A DNA stretch of 6,470 nucleotides, from assembly GCA_002327315.1 (NCBI GenBank), contig DCVI01000193.1, positions 5,396 through 11,865 on the forward strand, written 5' to 3'. This stretch comes from Syntrophaceae bacterium UBA2192 (lineage in GTDB: Bacteria > Desulfobacterota > Syntrophia > Syntrophales > UBA2192). A program made the translations under genes and the position numbers. Under the pieces are notes generated by a model, which worked only from the letters and a program-made list of their open reading frames with translations, did not search any database and was not told where the DNA came from. The first letter of the stretch is position 1. Each line of letters starts with the position of its first letter. Below, piece by piece: positions 1 through 5,689 of the stretch.

Positions 1-261
1 GGCGCCGTCGCCAAAACGAATCGCCTGTTGACCGAACTGGCCCATGGACTCGAACCCAGGAGCCGGGTGACCATCGCAGAGCCTGCGGCATCGACAGAGG
101 GTCCGATGCAGGTCAGCCTGGCCGGCCACGACATGAGCGCAACCCAATGGGTTCTCTTACGTTATGACACGACCGTAACGGGGCGAAACGAGGACTATCA
201 GACAAGCGTGACGCTGAATGTGGGACTTGGCTATGGTCCCGTGGACTCGGGCAGCTACTAG
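1..261 (+). CDS. C-terminal fragment of an unrecognised protein
   Basis: This frame is open from the first base of the window and ends at a TAG at 259-261, giving 86 visible residues; the true start lies to the left. I do not recognise the family. The second half alternates hydrophobic and polar residues with many Thr, Ser, Val and Gly (for example TSVTLNVGLGYG near the end), which suggests beta strands such as a beta-sandwich or the edge of a secreted or outer-membrane domain. No catalytic motif, membrane helix or low-complexity tail is visible. It has the same orientation as argS but is separated from it by about 400 non-coding bases, so it is probably not part of that operon. It could also be a chance open frame in GC-rich DNA or a gene remnant. 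Confidence 0.4.
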   Translation, partial: GAVAKTNRLLTELAHGLEPRSRVTIAEPAASTEGPMQVSLAGHDMSATQWVLLRYDTTVTGRNEDYQTSVTLNVGLGYGPVDSGSY

Positions 262-329
262 GAGCAGACGCCTTACTGCTGGCTTATCCCGCCGTAAATC
301 CTGCGTTCATCTTTCGGTATCAAGATGGT

Positions 330-433
330 GAAGATCGGAAGAGCGGAGGTGAGGAAGAGCGGACAAGAGAAGGAAATAATTCCTCATCCACTCCGATCTT
401 CCGCTCTTCATCGCTTCCTCACTTCCTTCTTTC
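330..433. repeat. Inverted pair of degenerate octamer tandem repeats
   Basis: From 330 to 377 the + strand reads as six tandem 8-mers close to GAAGAKCG (purine-rich). From 433 back to 378 the - strand reads as seven 8-mers of the same type. The two head-to-head arrays meet near 377/378. Because the units repeat, the arms can pair in several registers: GAAGAGCGGA at 338-347 or 354-363 with TCCGCTCTTC at 400-409, GTGAGGAAG 349-357 with CTTCCTCAC 414-422, and GATCGGA 333-339 with TCCGATC 392-398. No T-run follows, so it is not a simple intrinsic terminator. Function is unknown. It resembles in style the short tandem repeats found between genes in some bacterial genomes. Confidence 0.75.
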
Positions 434-520
434 GAGGCTGCCCCGCATCCGGACCCCTCCGACCAGCATGCAAGACCTGAGGCCGGTCAATCGATGGTGC
501 ATCCTTCCCCTTAAAATGGC

Positions 521-549
521 TTGACTTTCCGCCTGCAAGCGGTTAGTGT
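521..549 (+). promoter_or_regulatory. Possible sigma70-type promoter for argS
   Basis: TTGACT (521-526) matches the -35 consensus at five of six bases. It is followed after 17 bp by TAGTGT (544-549), which keeps the important T, A and final T of a -10 box. Transcription would start near 556 and give a leader of roughly 110 nt containing the C7G8 palindrome and the hairpin with T8. A small CCGC/GCGG hairpin (529-542) lies in the spacer. The -10 is weak and the call rests on spacing and sequence only. Confidence 0.3.
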
Positions 550-578
550 TTCCGCGTTTTCCGAGAGGGTAAAACATC

Positions 579-595
579 TCCCCCCCGGGGGGGGA
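579..595. repeat. C7G8 homopolymer palindrome
   Basis: Seven C's (580-586) run straight into eight G's (587-594), flanked by T and A, so the element is self-complementary apart from one extra G. In RNA it could form a short, very stable GC hairpin. The G-run or C-run could also pair with the GC-rich segment at 614-625. Homopolymer junctions like this are prone to slippage and to length errors in sequencing. Confidence 0.7.
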
Positions 596-613
596 ATCGG
601 TGATAAAAGAATT

Positions 614-633
614 GGCCGCCGGGCCTTTTTTTT
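614..633 (+). terminator. Short GC hairpin with T8 tract ahead of argS
   Basis: GGCC (614-617) can pair with GGCC (622-625) around a GCCG loop, followed at once by eight T's (626-633). This is the layout of a Rho-independent terminator, although the stem is only 4 bp. It ends 31 nt before the argS ATG. It could end readthrough from upstream, or act as an attenuator if transcription starts near 556. The overlapping TATTAT (633-638) might instead serve as a -10 box, but no good -35 sits at the right distance. Confidence 0.35.
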
Positions 634-664
634 ATTATGATGGGCAACAGGATTCTATAGAGCC

Positions 665-2329
665 ATGAAAGAGAAAATCGTCAAGCTGCTGGAAGAATCG
701 ACGGCACGCTGCGTGACCGAAGGCCTGTTCGAAGTGAAGAACCTCCCTTTTATCGAACTGGAGGCAACCCGCGACGCGGCCCACGGTGACTACGCGACCA
801 ATGTAGCCATGGTGATCGCTTCCCAGGCAAAGAAAAACCCCCGGGTGATTGCCCAGGCCATCGTCGGCAAGCTGATAGACGATGGCCTTCTGCTGAACAA
901 GGTGGAGATCGCCGGCCCCGGTTTCATCAACTTCTTTATCCGCGAGGACAACTGGCGCTCGCCGCTGAAGGAAATCGATCGCCTGAAAGACCGATACGGT
1001 GCGCTCGATTTCGGGGCGGGGAAGAAGGTCCAGGTGGAGTTTGTGAGCGCAAACCCCACGGGCCCCCTGCACATCGGGCACGCGCGGGGCGCCGTCACGG
1101 GCGATGTCATCGCCAACATCCTGAAGGCCAGCGGCCACGACGTCAGCAAGGAATACTACATCAATGACGTGGGCAACCAGATGCGGACCCTGGGGCGTTC
1201 CGTCTACCTGAGGTACCTGGAGATCCAGGGCAAAGCCATCGAATTTCCGCCCGACCACTACCAGGGCGATTACATCTCGGAGCTTGCAAGGGAAATCCTC
1301 TCGAAAGACGGGGACCGCTATTGCGGCAAGAGCGAAGACGAAGTTCTGCCGTTCTTCACGGCCTGGGGCGCCGGGTCCATCCTGGAAGGGATCAAGGACG
1401 ATCTCGGTTCTTTCGGGGTCTTCTTCGACTGCTACTTCAGCGAGGGGGAACTCTACAAGGACGATGGCGTGATGAAACTCCTCGACAGGCTCCGGCAGCA
1501 GGGGAGCGTCTACCGGGAGGGCGACACGCTCTGGTTCCGCTCGACGGCCTTCGGCGACGAGAAGGACCGGGTCGTCATCCGGGATACCGGCACGCCCACC
1601 TACTTTGCCGCCGACATCGCCTATCACAAGAACAAGTTCGACAGGGGGTTCGATATCGTCATCGACGTGTGGGGCGCCGACCACCACGGCTATGTTCCCA
1701 GGCTGAAGGCGAGCATCGAGGCCCTCGGCGGCAACAAGGACGCTCTCAAGATCGTCCTCGTTCAACTCGTCAGCCTGCTGCGGGATGGAAAGCCCGTGGC
1801 CATGTCCACCCGTGCCGGGGAGTATGTGACGCTCCGGCAGGTGATCGACGAGGTCGGCCGGGACGCCGCCCGGTACAACTTCCTCATGAGGCGCTCCGAC
1901 AGTCAACTCGATTTCGACCTGGAACTGGCCAAGAGGCAGTCCAACGAAAACCCGGTTTACTACGTTCAGTATGCCCATGCGCGCATCGCGAGCATCACCC
2001 GGATGGCGGCGGAGCGGGGCATGGAGATCCCGGGTGGCGACGAGGCGGAGCTGGCACTGCTGACGCTTCCCGAGGAGATCCAGCTCATCAAATCCGTCAT
2101 TCGCTACCCCGAGATCGTCGAGGGGGCGGCCAAGGCGCTGGAGCCGCACCGGGTTACCTTCTACCTCAACGAACTGGCGGGTATCTTTCACAGTTACTAT
2201 AACAAGAACCGGGTGATCGCGGACGACCCGGCGCTGAGCCGGGCGCGGCTTTTCCTCGTGAACTCGGTCGGGCACGTCCTGCGCAACGCCCTGGGCATCC
2301 TCGGCGTCAGCGCTCCGGAAAAGATGTAG
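665..2329 (+). CDS. argS: Arginyl-tRNA synthetase (ArgRS)
   Basis: Class I aminoacyl-tRNA synthetase that attaches arginine to tRNA-Arg in the cytoplasm using ATP. The protein has 554 residues, normal for bacterial ArgRS. The N-terminal ArgRS-specific domain, which binds the tRNA elbow, spans about 3-95. The Rossmann catalytic domain follows with SANPTGPLHIGH (HIGH at 136-139) and WGADHHGYV (336-344). The KMSKS position reads AMSTR (379-383); ArgRS enzymes often have a degenerate KMSKS, so this is not a defect. The helical DALR anticodon-binding domain starts near YVQYAHAR (433-440) and runs to the end. The N-terminus looks complete from this ATG, although its Shine-Dalgarno is weak. The SPOR gene follows after 14 nt and is probably co-transcribed. 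Confidence 0.97.
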   Translation: MKEKIVKLLEESTARCVTEGLFEVKNLPFIELEATRDAAHGDYATNVAMVIASQAKKNPRVIAQAIVGKLIDDGLLLNKVEIAGPGFINFFIREDNWRSPLKEIDRLKDRYGALDFGAGKKVQVEFVSANPTGPLHIGHARGAVTGDVIANILKASGHDVSKEYYINDVGNQMRTLGRSVYLRYLEIQGKAIEFPPDHYQGDYISELAREILSKDGDRYCGKSEDEVLPFFTAWGAGSILEGIKDDLGSFGVFFDCYFSEGELYKDDGVMKLLDRLRQQGSVYREGDTLWFRSTAFGDEKDRVVIRDTGTPTYFAADIAYHKNKFDRGFDIVIDVWGADHHGYVPRLKASIEALGGNKDALKIVLVQLVSLLRDGKPVAMSTRAGEYVTLRQVIDEVGRDAARYNFLMRRSDSQLDFDLELAKRQSNENPVYYVQYAHARIASITRMAAERGMEIPGGDEAELALLTLPEEIQLIKSVIRYPEIVEGAAKALEPHRVTFYLNELAGIFHSYYNKNRVIADDPALSRARLFLVNSVGHVLRNALGILGVSAPEKM

Positions 2330-2343
2330 CTACCGGAGGAGTC

Positions 2344-3000
2344 ATGCGGCCGCAACGGATGAAAGAGTTCGAGTTTCGCCTCGGGAAGCTGGGGCTGGTG
2401 CTCTTTGTCGTCGGCATCTCCTTCCTGCTCTTTCTATCGTTTGTGACGGGAGTCATGGTGGGCGTCAACATGGAGGGAAACCCCGACCAGATCGCTCAGG
2501 GTATCCCCGGGATCCTCAAACAGAAAGTGGGGCGATCGCAACCGGGTGAAACGGGCGAGGCGGAGAAGGGCGAAGGCCCGGAAGACAATAAGGGGGGAGC
2601 CGCCGACAAGGGCGACTTCAAACTGACCTTCTTCGACACCCTTTCGAAGGGAAAGGGGGCCGGTTCTGCAGACGCGACGCAGCCCAAGGCGAAGAAAGAA
2701 GAGAGCAGGCGCGAGGAAAAAGCGACGGAGACGGCCCGGCCGGCCGTCCTGTCAGCCGGGAATTATGTCATCCAGGTGGCCTCCCTTCAGGACAGGAAAA
2801 AGGCCGAGGACCTTCGTGACCGGCTCAACGGCATGGGGTATGCCCCGTACATCGACTCGGCGGAGCTCAGCGAACGCGGCCGCTGGTACCGTGTCAAACT
2901 GAAGGGCTTCGAGACGAAGGAGCAGGCCCAGAAGGTGGTTGACGGGCTGCAGGCGAAGGTCAAGGGGCTGCAGTGCATAATCCTGCCGGCAGGAAGCTAA
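2344..3000 (+). CDS. Membrane-anchored SPOR-domain protein
   Basis: A 218-residue bitopic inner-membrane protein. A short basic N-terminus is followed by one hydrophobic segment (about 17-40), probably an uncleaved anchor. Then comes a charged, low-complexity Gly/Lys/Glu/Pro-rich linker (about 45-135) that includes the motif LTFFDTLSKGK (94-104). The C-terminal SPOR domain (about 139-216) shows YVIQVASLQDRKKAEDL and WYRVKLKGF. SPOR domains bind peptidoglycan lacking stem peptides and are known to locate proteins to the division septum (as in FtsN and DedD). The topology puts this one in the periplasm. The start is supported by GGAGGA at 2335-2340. The gene follows argS closely, so expression is probably shared. 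The exact partner or role cannot be read from sequence; a division or cell-wall role is inferred from the domain. Confidence 0.88.
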   Translation: MRPQRMKEFEFRLGKLGLVLFVVGISFLLFLSFVTGVMVGVNMEGNPDQIAQGIPGILKQKVGRSQPGETGEAEKGEGPEDNKGGAADKGDFKLTFFDTLSKGKGAGSADATQPKAKKEESRREEKATETARPAVLSAGNYVIQVASLQDRKKAEDLRDRLNGMGYAPYIDSAELSERGRWYRVKLKGFETKEQAQKVVDGLQAKVKGLQCIILPAGS

Positions 3001-3063
3001 CAGGTAACAGGTAACAGAACCATCTTATCCGCTATCTTTTCCTGATACCTGATACCTGTCACC
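2998..3063. repeat. Inverted heptamer array between the SPOR gene and ffh
   Basis: Starting at the TAA stop codon, the unit AACAGGT repeats two and a half times (2999-3017). After 24 nt the reverse complement of a related unit (ATCAGGT, ATCAGGT, GACAGGT) appears at 3042-3063. The arms 2998-3017 and 3042-3061 pair at 17 of 20 positions, with a consensus unit AWCAGGT. The transcript could form a long hairpin just after the SPOR stop codon. There is no T-run, so classical intrinsic termination is unlikely, but the stem could stabilise the upstream message or slow the polymerase. Confidence 0.8.
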
Positions 3064-3084
3064 TTGGACAGCCGCAAGAGGTAT

Positions 3085-3138
3085 GACCAAACAGACCGGA
3101 TAGACCAAATAGACCAGACAGACCAGATAGACGAACAT
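3085..3138. repeat. Nonamer tandem array running into the ffh start codon
   Basis: Five 9-bp units fit the consensus GACCRRAYA exactly, and a sixth diverged unit (GACGAACAT) supplies the first two bases of the ffh ATG. All differences among the five good units are transitions (A/G or C/T). The array is strongly purine-biased on the + strand, lacks any Shine-Dalgarno-like core, and fills the place where the ffh ribosome site is expected. Units are directly adjacent with no spacers, so this is not a CRISPR array. Confidence 0.85.
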
Positions 3139-4474
3139 GTTTGAGAACCTGACCGATAAACTAGACGGCATCTTCAAGAAGCTCAAGAGCCGCGGGCGGC
3201 TCGACGAGGAGAACATCAAGGACTCCATGAAGGAGATCCGGATGGCCCTTCTCGAGGCCGACGTGAACTTCCGCGTCGTCAAGGACTTCGTCGAGGATGT
3301 CCGCGCGAAGGCCGTGGGGCAGGAAGTCCTCGAAAGCCTCACGCCCGGGCAGCAGGTCGTGAAAATCGTCCACGACCGACTCGTGGAGCTCATGGGAGGC
3401 GCGGGAAGCCAGTGGCTCAAGCTATCGGGCCGGTTCCCGAACCCGGTCATGCTCGTCGGTCTTCAGGGCTGCGGCAAGACGACGACGGCAGCGAAGCTCG
3501 CCCGGCTCACCATGGAGCAGGGCCGCAGGACGGCGCTTGTCTCCCTGGACGTCTATCGCCCTGCCGCCATCGAGCAGCTCAGGGTCCTCGGCGAGTCCCT
3601 CGGGGCGGGCGTGCTGCAAGCGGCGGATAAAAAGGACCCCGTCGAGATCGCTCTCGCAGCCATGGCGGATGCGGAAAGCCAGGGGTACGACGTCCTCATC
3701 ATGGACACGGCGGGCCGCCTGCACATCGACGCCTCGATGATGGACGAACTCAAGCGGATCAAGGCCGCGACAAACCCGTCGGAGATCCTGTTCGTGGCCG
3801 ATGCCATGACGGGACAGGACGCCGTACAGGTCGCACAGAAGTTCGACGAGACGCTCTCCATCGATGGCGTCATCCTGACGAAGATGGACGGCGATGCCCG
3901 GGGCGGTGCCGCTCTTTCGCTGCGGGCCGTTACGGGCAAGCCCATCAAGTTCATCGGTGTGGGCGAAAAAATCGAGGCCCTCGAAGTCTTCCACCCCGAG
4001 CGCATGGCATCGCGCATCCTCGGCCTCGGGGACATTCTGACCCTCGTCGAGAAGGCCCAGGCGGCCATCGACGTGAAGGAGGCGCAGGAGCTCGAAAAGA
4101 AGATCCGCAAGGATGCCTTCACCCTGGAGGATTTCCGGGATCAGCTGCAGAAGATGCGGAAGATGGGATCCCTGAAGGACATGCTCGGCATGATCCCCGG
4201 CCTCGGCAAGCTCAAGGCCCTTAAGGACGTCGACCCCAACGACAAGGAACTCGTCCGGACCATGGCCATCATCGATTCCATGACGAAAAAGGAGCGGGCA
4301 AACTACCTGATCATCGACGGCTCCCGGCGCAAGCGCATTGCCCGCGGAAGCGGCGCCGCCGTGCAGGACGTAAACCGGCTTCTCAAGAACTACGTGGAGA
4401 TGCGCAAGATGATGAAGAAGATGATGACCAAGGGGGGCAGGGATGCCCTTCGGAGGGGCCATTTCCGGCCCTGA
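3137..4474 (+). CDS. ffh: Signal recognition particle GTPase Ffh (SRP54)
   Basis: Protein subunit of the bacterial signal recognition particle. It binds signal sequences and 4.5S RNA, and delivers ribosomes making membrane proteins to FtsY and the Sec translocon. The protein has 445 residues, close to the usual size. The helical N domain is about 1-88. The G domain has the P-loop GLQGCGKTT (108-116), DVYRPAA (138-144, the Ffh form rather than the DTFRAAA of FtsY), DTAGR (190-194), TKMDG (248-252) and GVGEK (274-278). The M domain (about 326-435) is methionine-rich with the RNA-binding signature SRRKRIARGSG (396-406), and ends in a short basic tail. The start is fixed by the conserved MFENLTDKLD beginning, but no Shine-Dalgarno precedes it. 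4.5S RNA is not encoded in the window. Confidence 0.97.
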   Translation: MFENLTDKLDGIFKKLKSRGRLDEENIKDSMKEIRMALLEADVNFRVVKDFVEDVRAKAVGQEVLESLTPGQQVVKIVHDRLVELMGGAGSQWLKLSGRFPNPVMLVGLQGCGKTTTAAKLARLTMEQGRRTALVSLDVYRPAAIEQLRVLGESLGAGVLQAADKKDPVEIALAAMADAESQGYDVLIMDTAGRLHIDASMMDELKRIKAATNPSEILFVADAMTGQDAVQVAQKFDETLSIDGVILTKMDGDARGGAALSLRAVTGKPIKFIGVGEKIEALEVFHPERMASRILGLGDILTLVEKAQAAIDVKEAQELEKKIRKDAFTLEDFRDQLQKMRKMGSLKDMLGMIPGLGKLKALKDVDPNDKELVRTMAIIDSMTKKERANYLIIDGSRRKRIARGSGAAVQDVNRLLKNYVEMRKMMKKMMTKGGRDALRRGHFRP

Positions 4475-4495
4475 TTGCGGACGGTAAAAAAAATG

Positions 4496-4524
4496 TTCTA
4501 AAAATCGTTGATTTATGCTAGCTT
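4496..4524 (+). promoter_or_regulatory. Possible promoter ahead of rpsP
   Basis: The 98-nt gap after ffh is AT-rich compared with its surroundings. It contains TGC-TAGCTT (extended -10, box at 4519-4524) and, 17 bp upstream, TTCTAA (4496-4501), a poor -35. A T7 tract (4532-4538) lies between it and the ribosome site but has no good stem before it. A promoter separating the ribosomal-protein operon from ffh is biologically reasonable; the boxes are weak. Confidence 0.25.
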
Positions 4525-4572
4525 AATCTACTTTTTTTCGCTCAACACATCAGGAGGTAAGGGATAAACGGA

Positions 4573-4842
4573 ATGGCTGTTAAGATAAGATTGACGCGGA
4601 TGGGAGCCCGGAAAAAACCTTATTACCGGATCGTCGTAGCCGATTCGGCATCGCCGAGGGACGGGAAATTTATCGAGATCGTCGGCAACTATGACCCGAA
4701 GAAGGATCCGGCCGTCATTACGCTGAAAGAGGACCGGATCAAGGAATGGCTCACCAGGGGAGCCGAACCGACACTGACCGTCTCCCAGCTGCTCCGGAAA
4801 AAGGGAATCACGATCGCAAAGGACAAGACCAAGGTTGCCTGA
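4573..4842 (+). CDS. rpsP: 30S ribosomal protein bS16
   Basis: Small-subunit protein that binds 16S rRNA and helps assembly of the 5' domain and body of the 30S subunit. The 89 residues are a normal length. The sequence has the classic S16 opening MAVKIRLTRMGARKKPYYRI, then VVADSASPRDGKFIE and GNYDP (38-42), and a C-terminal region with EWLTRGAEPT and a lysine-rich tail. A strong AGGAGGT (4552-4558) lies 14 nt from the ATG, which is rather far; AAGGGA (4559-4564), 8 nt away, may be the working site. It leads the usual rpsP-khpA-rimM-trmD group. Confidence 0.97.
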   Translation: MAVKIRLTRMGARKKPYYRIVVADSASPRDGKFIEIVGNYDPKKDPAVITLKEDRIKEWLTRGAEPTLTVSQLLRKKGITIAKDKTKVA

Positions 4843-4911
4843 CCCGCCGGCTTCGTTGGACTCTCAATTCAAAATGGGGTGAATCAGGAGCTTAACATCT
4901 AGGATTTCCCT

Positions 4912-4917
4912 GGAGGT
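4912..4917 (+). promoter_or_regulatory. Ribosome binding site fixing the khpA start
   Basis: GGAGGT lies 7 nt from the ATG at 4925 but only 1 nt from the in-frame GTG at 4919. Spacing therefore favours the ATG and a 76-residue protein. Confidence 0.75.
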
Positions 4918-4924
4918 CGTGACG

Positions 4925-5155
4925 ATGAAAGACTTGATCAAGTACATCGCCCAGGCGTTGGTGGACAATCCGGACAAGGTGGAGGTTTCGGAAGTTCTGG
5001 GGGAGCAGACATCTGTCATTGAATTGAGAGTGGCGAAGGAGGATCTGGGAAAGGTCATCGGCAAACAGGGAAAGACCGCGAAGGCCATGCGGACGATCCT
5101 GAGTGCATCGTCGGCCAAGGTTCACAAGAGGACCGTTCTCGAGATCATCGAGTAA
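4925..5155 (+). CDS. khpA: KH-domain RNA-binding protein KhpA
   Basis: A 76-residue protein made almost entirely of one KH domain. It contains the GxxG loop as VIGKQGK (G46-K-Q-G49), which contacts single-stranded RNA, followed by TAKAMRTIL helix residues. The length and the position between rpsP and rimM are typical of the KhpA (YlqC) family. In Gram-positive bacteria KhpA pairs with KhpB/Jag and affects cell elongation and RNA regulation. In this lineage the role is not shown by the sequence, and an rRNA or mRNA chaperone role is inferred. The ATG at 4925 was chosen over an in-frame GTG at 4919 because of ribosome-site spacing. An 82-nt gap separates it from rpsP with no clear terminator; rimM starts 9 nt after its stop. 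Confidence 0.93.
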   Translation: MKDLIKYIAQALVDNPDKVEVSEVLGEQTSVIELRVAKEDLGKVIGKQGKTAKAMRTILSASSAKVHKRTVLEIIE

Positions 5156-5164
5156 CCCGCGCCG

Positions 5165-5689
5165 ATGAGATGGATCGAAATCGGACAGATCATCAAATCT
5201 CACGGTCTTGCGGGCCGTGTAAAAGTTCTTTCCTATCTTGAATCGGACAGCCTGTTGCCGTCGCTGAAGGACGTCTGGATCGGCCCCAACAGGGACTCGG
5301 CGAAGCGATACCCCGTACAAAATGTGCGCCCCGAGGGGCAGAGCCATTTTTCCCTCCAGCTCGAGGGGATCGAGGATCGCAATGCGGCAGATGCCCTGAG
5401 GGGCCTCTCGATTTTTTTGCCCTACGAGAGCCTGGCAACCCTCCCGGAGGATGAGTACTACTGGGAGGACCTCATCGGTCTGACCGTCGTCACCGAGGAC
5501 GGAAAGCCGCTGGGGCAAATCGAGAGCATCTTCCCGACGGGCAGCAACGATGTGTATGTCTGCAAAGAAGGGGGCAGGGAAATCCTTTTGCCGGCCATTG
5601 CCGAGGTGATCCGGTCCGTGGACATCCGGGCGGGCACGGTGGTCGTCCGGTTATTGAAGGGGATGGAGCCAGGCGATGATGCGCTTTGA
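5165..5689 (+). CDS. rimM: 16S rRNA processing protein RimM
   Basis: Assembly factor for the 30S head that binds S19 and promotes maturation of the 3' domain of 16S rRNA. The 174 residues are typical. The N-terminal RimM domain (about 3-88) begins with the family signature IGQIIKSHGLAGRVKV. The C-terminal PRC-barrel (about 96-168) shows EYYWEDLIG (97-105), GSNDVYV and ILLPAIAEVI (140-149). No clear Shine-Dalgarno precedes the ATG, so translation is probably coupled to khpA, whose stop is 9 nt upstream. Its end overlaps the start of trmD, so the two are probably translated in a coupled way. Confidence 0.96.
   Translation: MRWIEIGQIIKSHGLAGRVKVLSYLESDSLLPSLKDVWIGPNRDSAKRYPVQNVRPEGQSHFSLQLEGIEDRNAADALRGLSIFLPYESLATLPEDEYYWEDLIGLTVVTEDGKPLGQIESIFPTGSNDVYVCKEGGREILLPAIAEVIRSVDIRAGTVVVRLLKGMEPGDDAL

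Larger units (their letters stand above)
262..664. other. Non-coding gap upstream of argS
   Basis: This 403-base stretch has no convincing reading frame on either strand. From left to right it holds a small hairpin just after the upstream stop codon (AGCAG 263-267 with CTGCT 276-280, no T-run), the inverted octamer array (330-433), a stretch with nothing recognisable (434-520), a possible promoter (521-549), the C7G8 palindrome (579-595) and a hairpin followed by T8 (614-633). I saw no tRNA, riboswitch or T-box signature. The argS ribosome site is weak: the best candidate, CAGGA at 648-652, lies 12 nt from the ATG. Confidence 0.7.

Noticed and set aside
44..60. tRNA T-arm-like sequence on the minus strand (GGTTCGAGTCC)
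   Set aside because: The T stem pairs at only three of five positions and no acceptor, anticodon or D arm can be found around it.
1799..1813. Loss of the KMSKS lysines in ArgRS (reads AMSTR) as a sign of inactivity
   Set aside because: Degenerate KMSKS is common in functional ArgRS enzymes and all other motifs are intact.
1321..2202. 293-codon + strand frame inside argS
   Set aside because: It is an Arg/Gly-rich out-of-frame reading of argS with no start signal or domain.
635..2275. Long (546-codon) open frame antisense to argS
   Set aside because: It mirrors argS codon structure in GC-rich DNA; the translation is biased and has no recognisable domain, while the sense strand is clearly ArgRS.
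3085..3138. CRISPR-like repeat
   Set aside because: Units are 9 bp, directly adjacent, without spacers and without cas genes nearby.
3025..3450. Antisense frame whose end translates the nonamer array as YLVCLVYLVYPV
   Set aside because: The hydrophobic repeat is a by-product of the 9-bp period being a multiple of three; the rest is antisense ffh.
3422..4462. 346-codon open frame antisense to ffh
   Set aside because: Shadow of ffh codon bias; no domain or ribosome site.
4919..4924. GTG start for khpA
   Set aside because: It would leave only 1 nt between GGAGGT and the start codon; the ATG at 4925 has normal spacing and gives the usual KhpA length.
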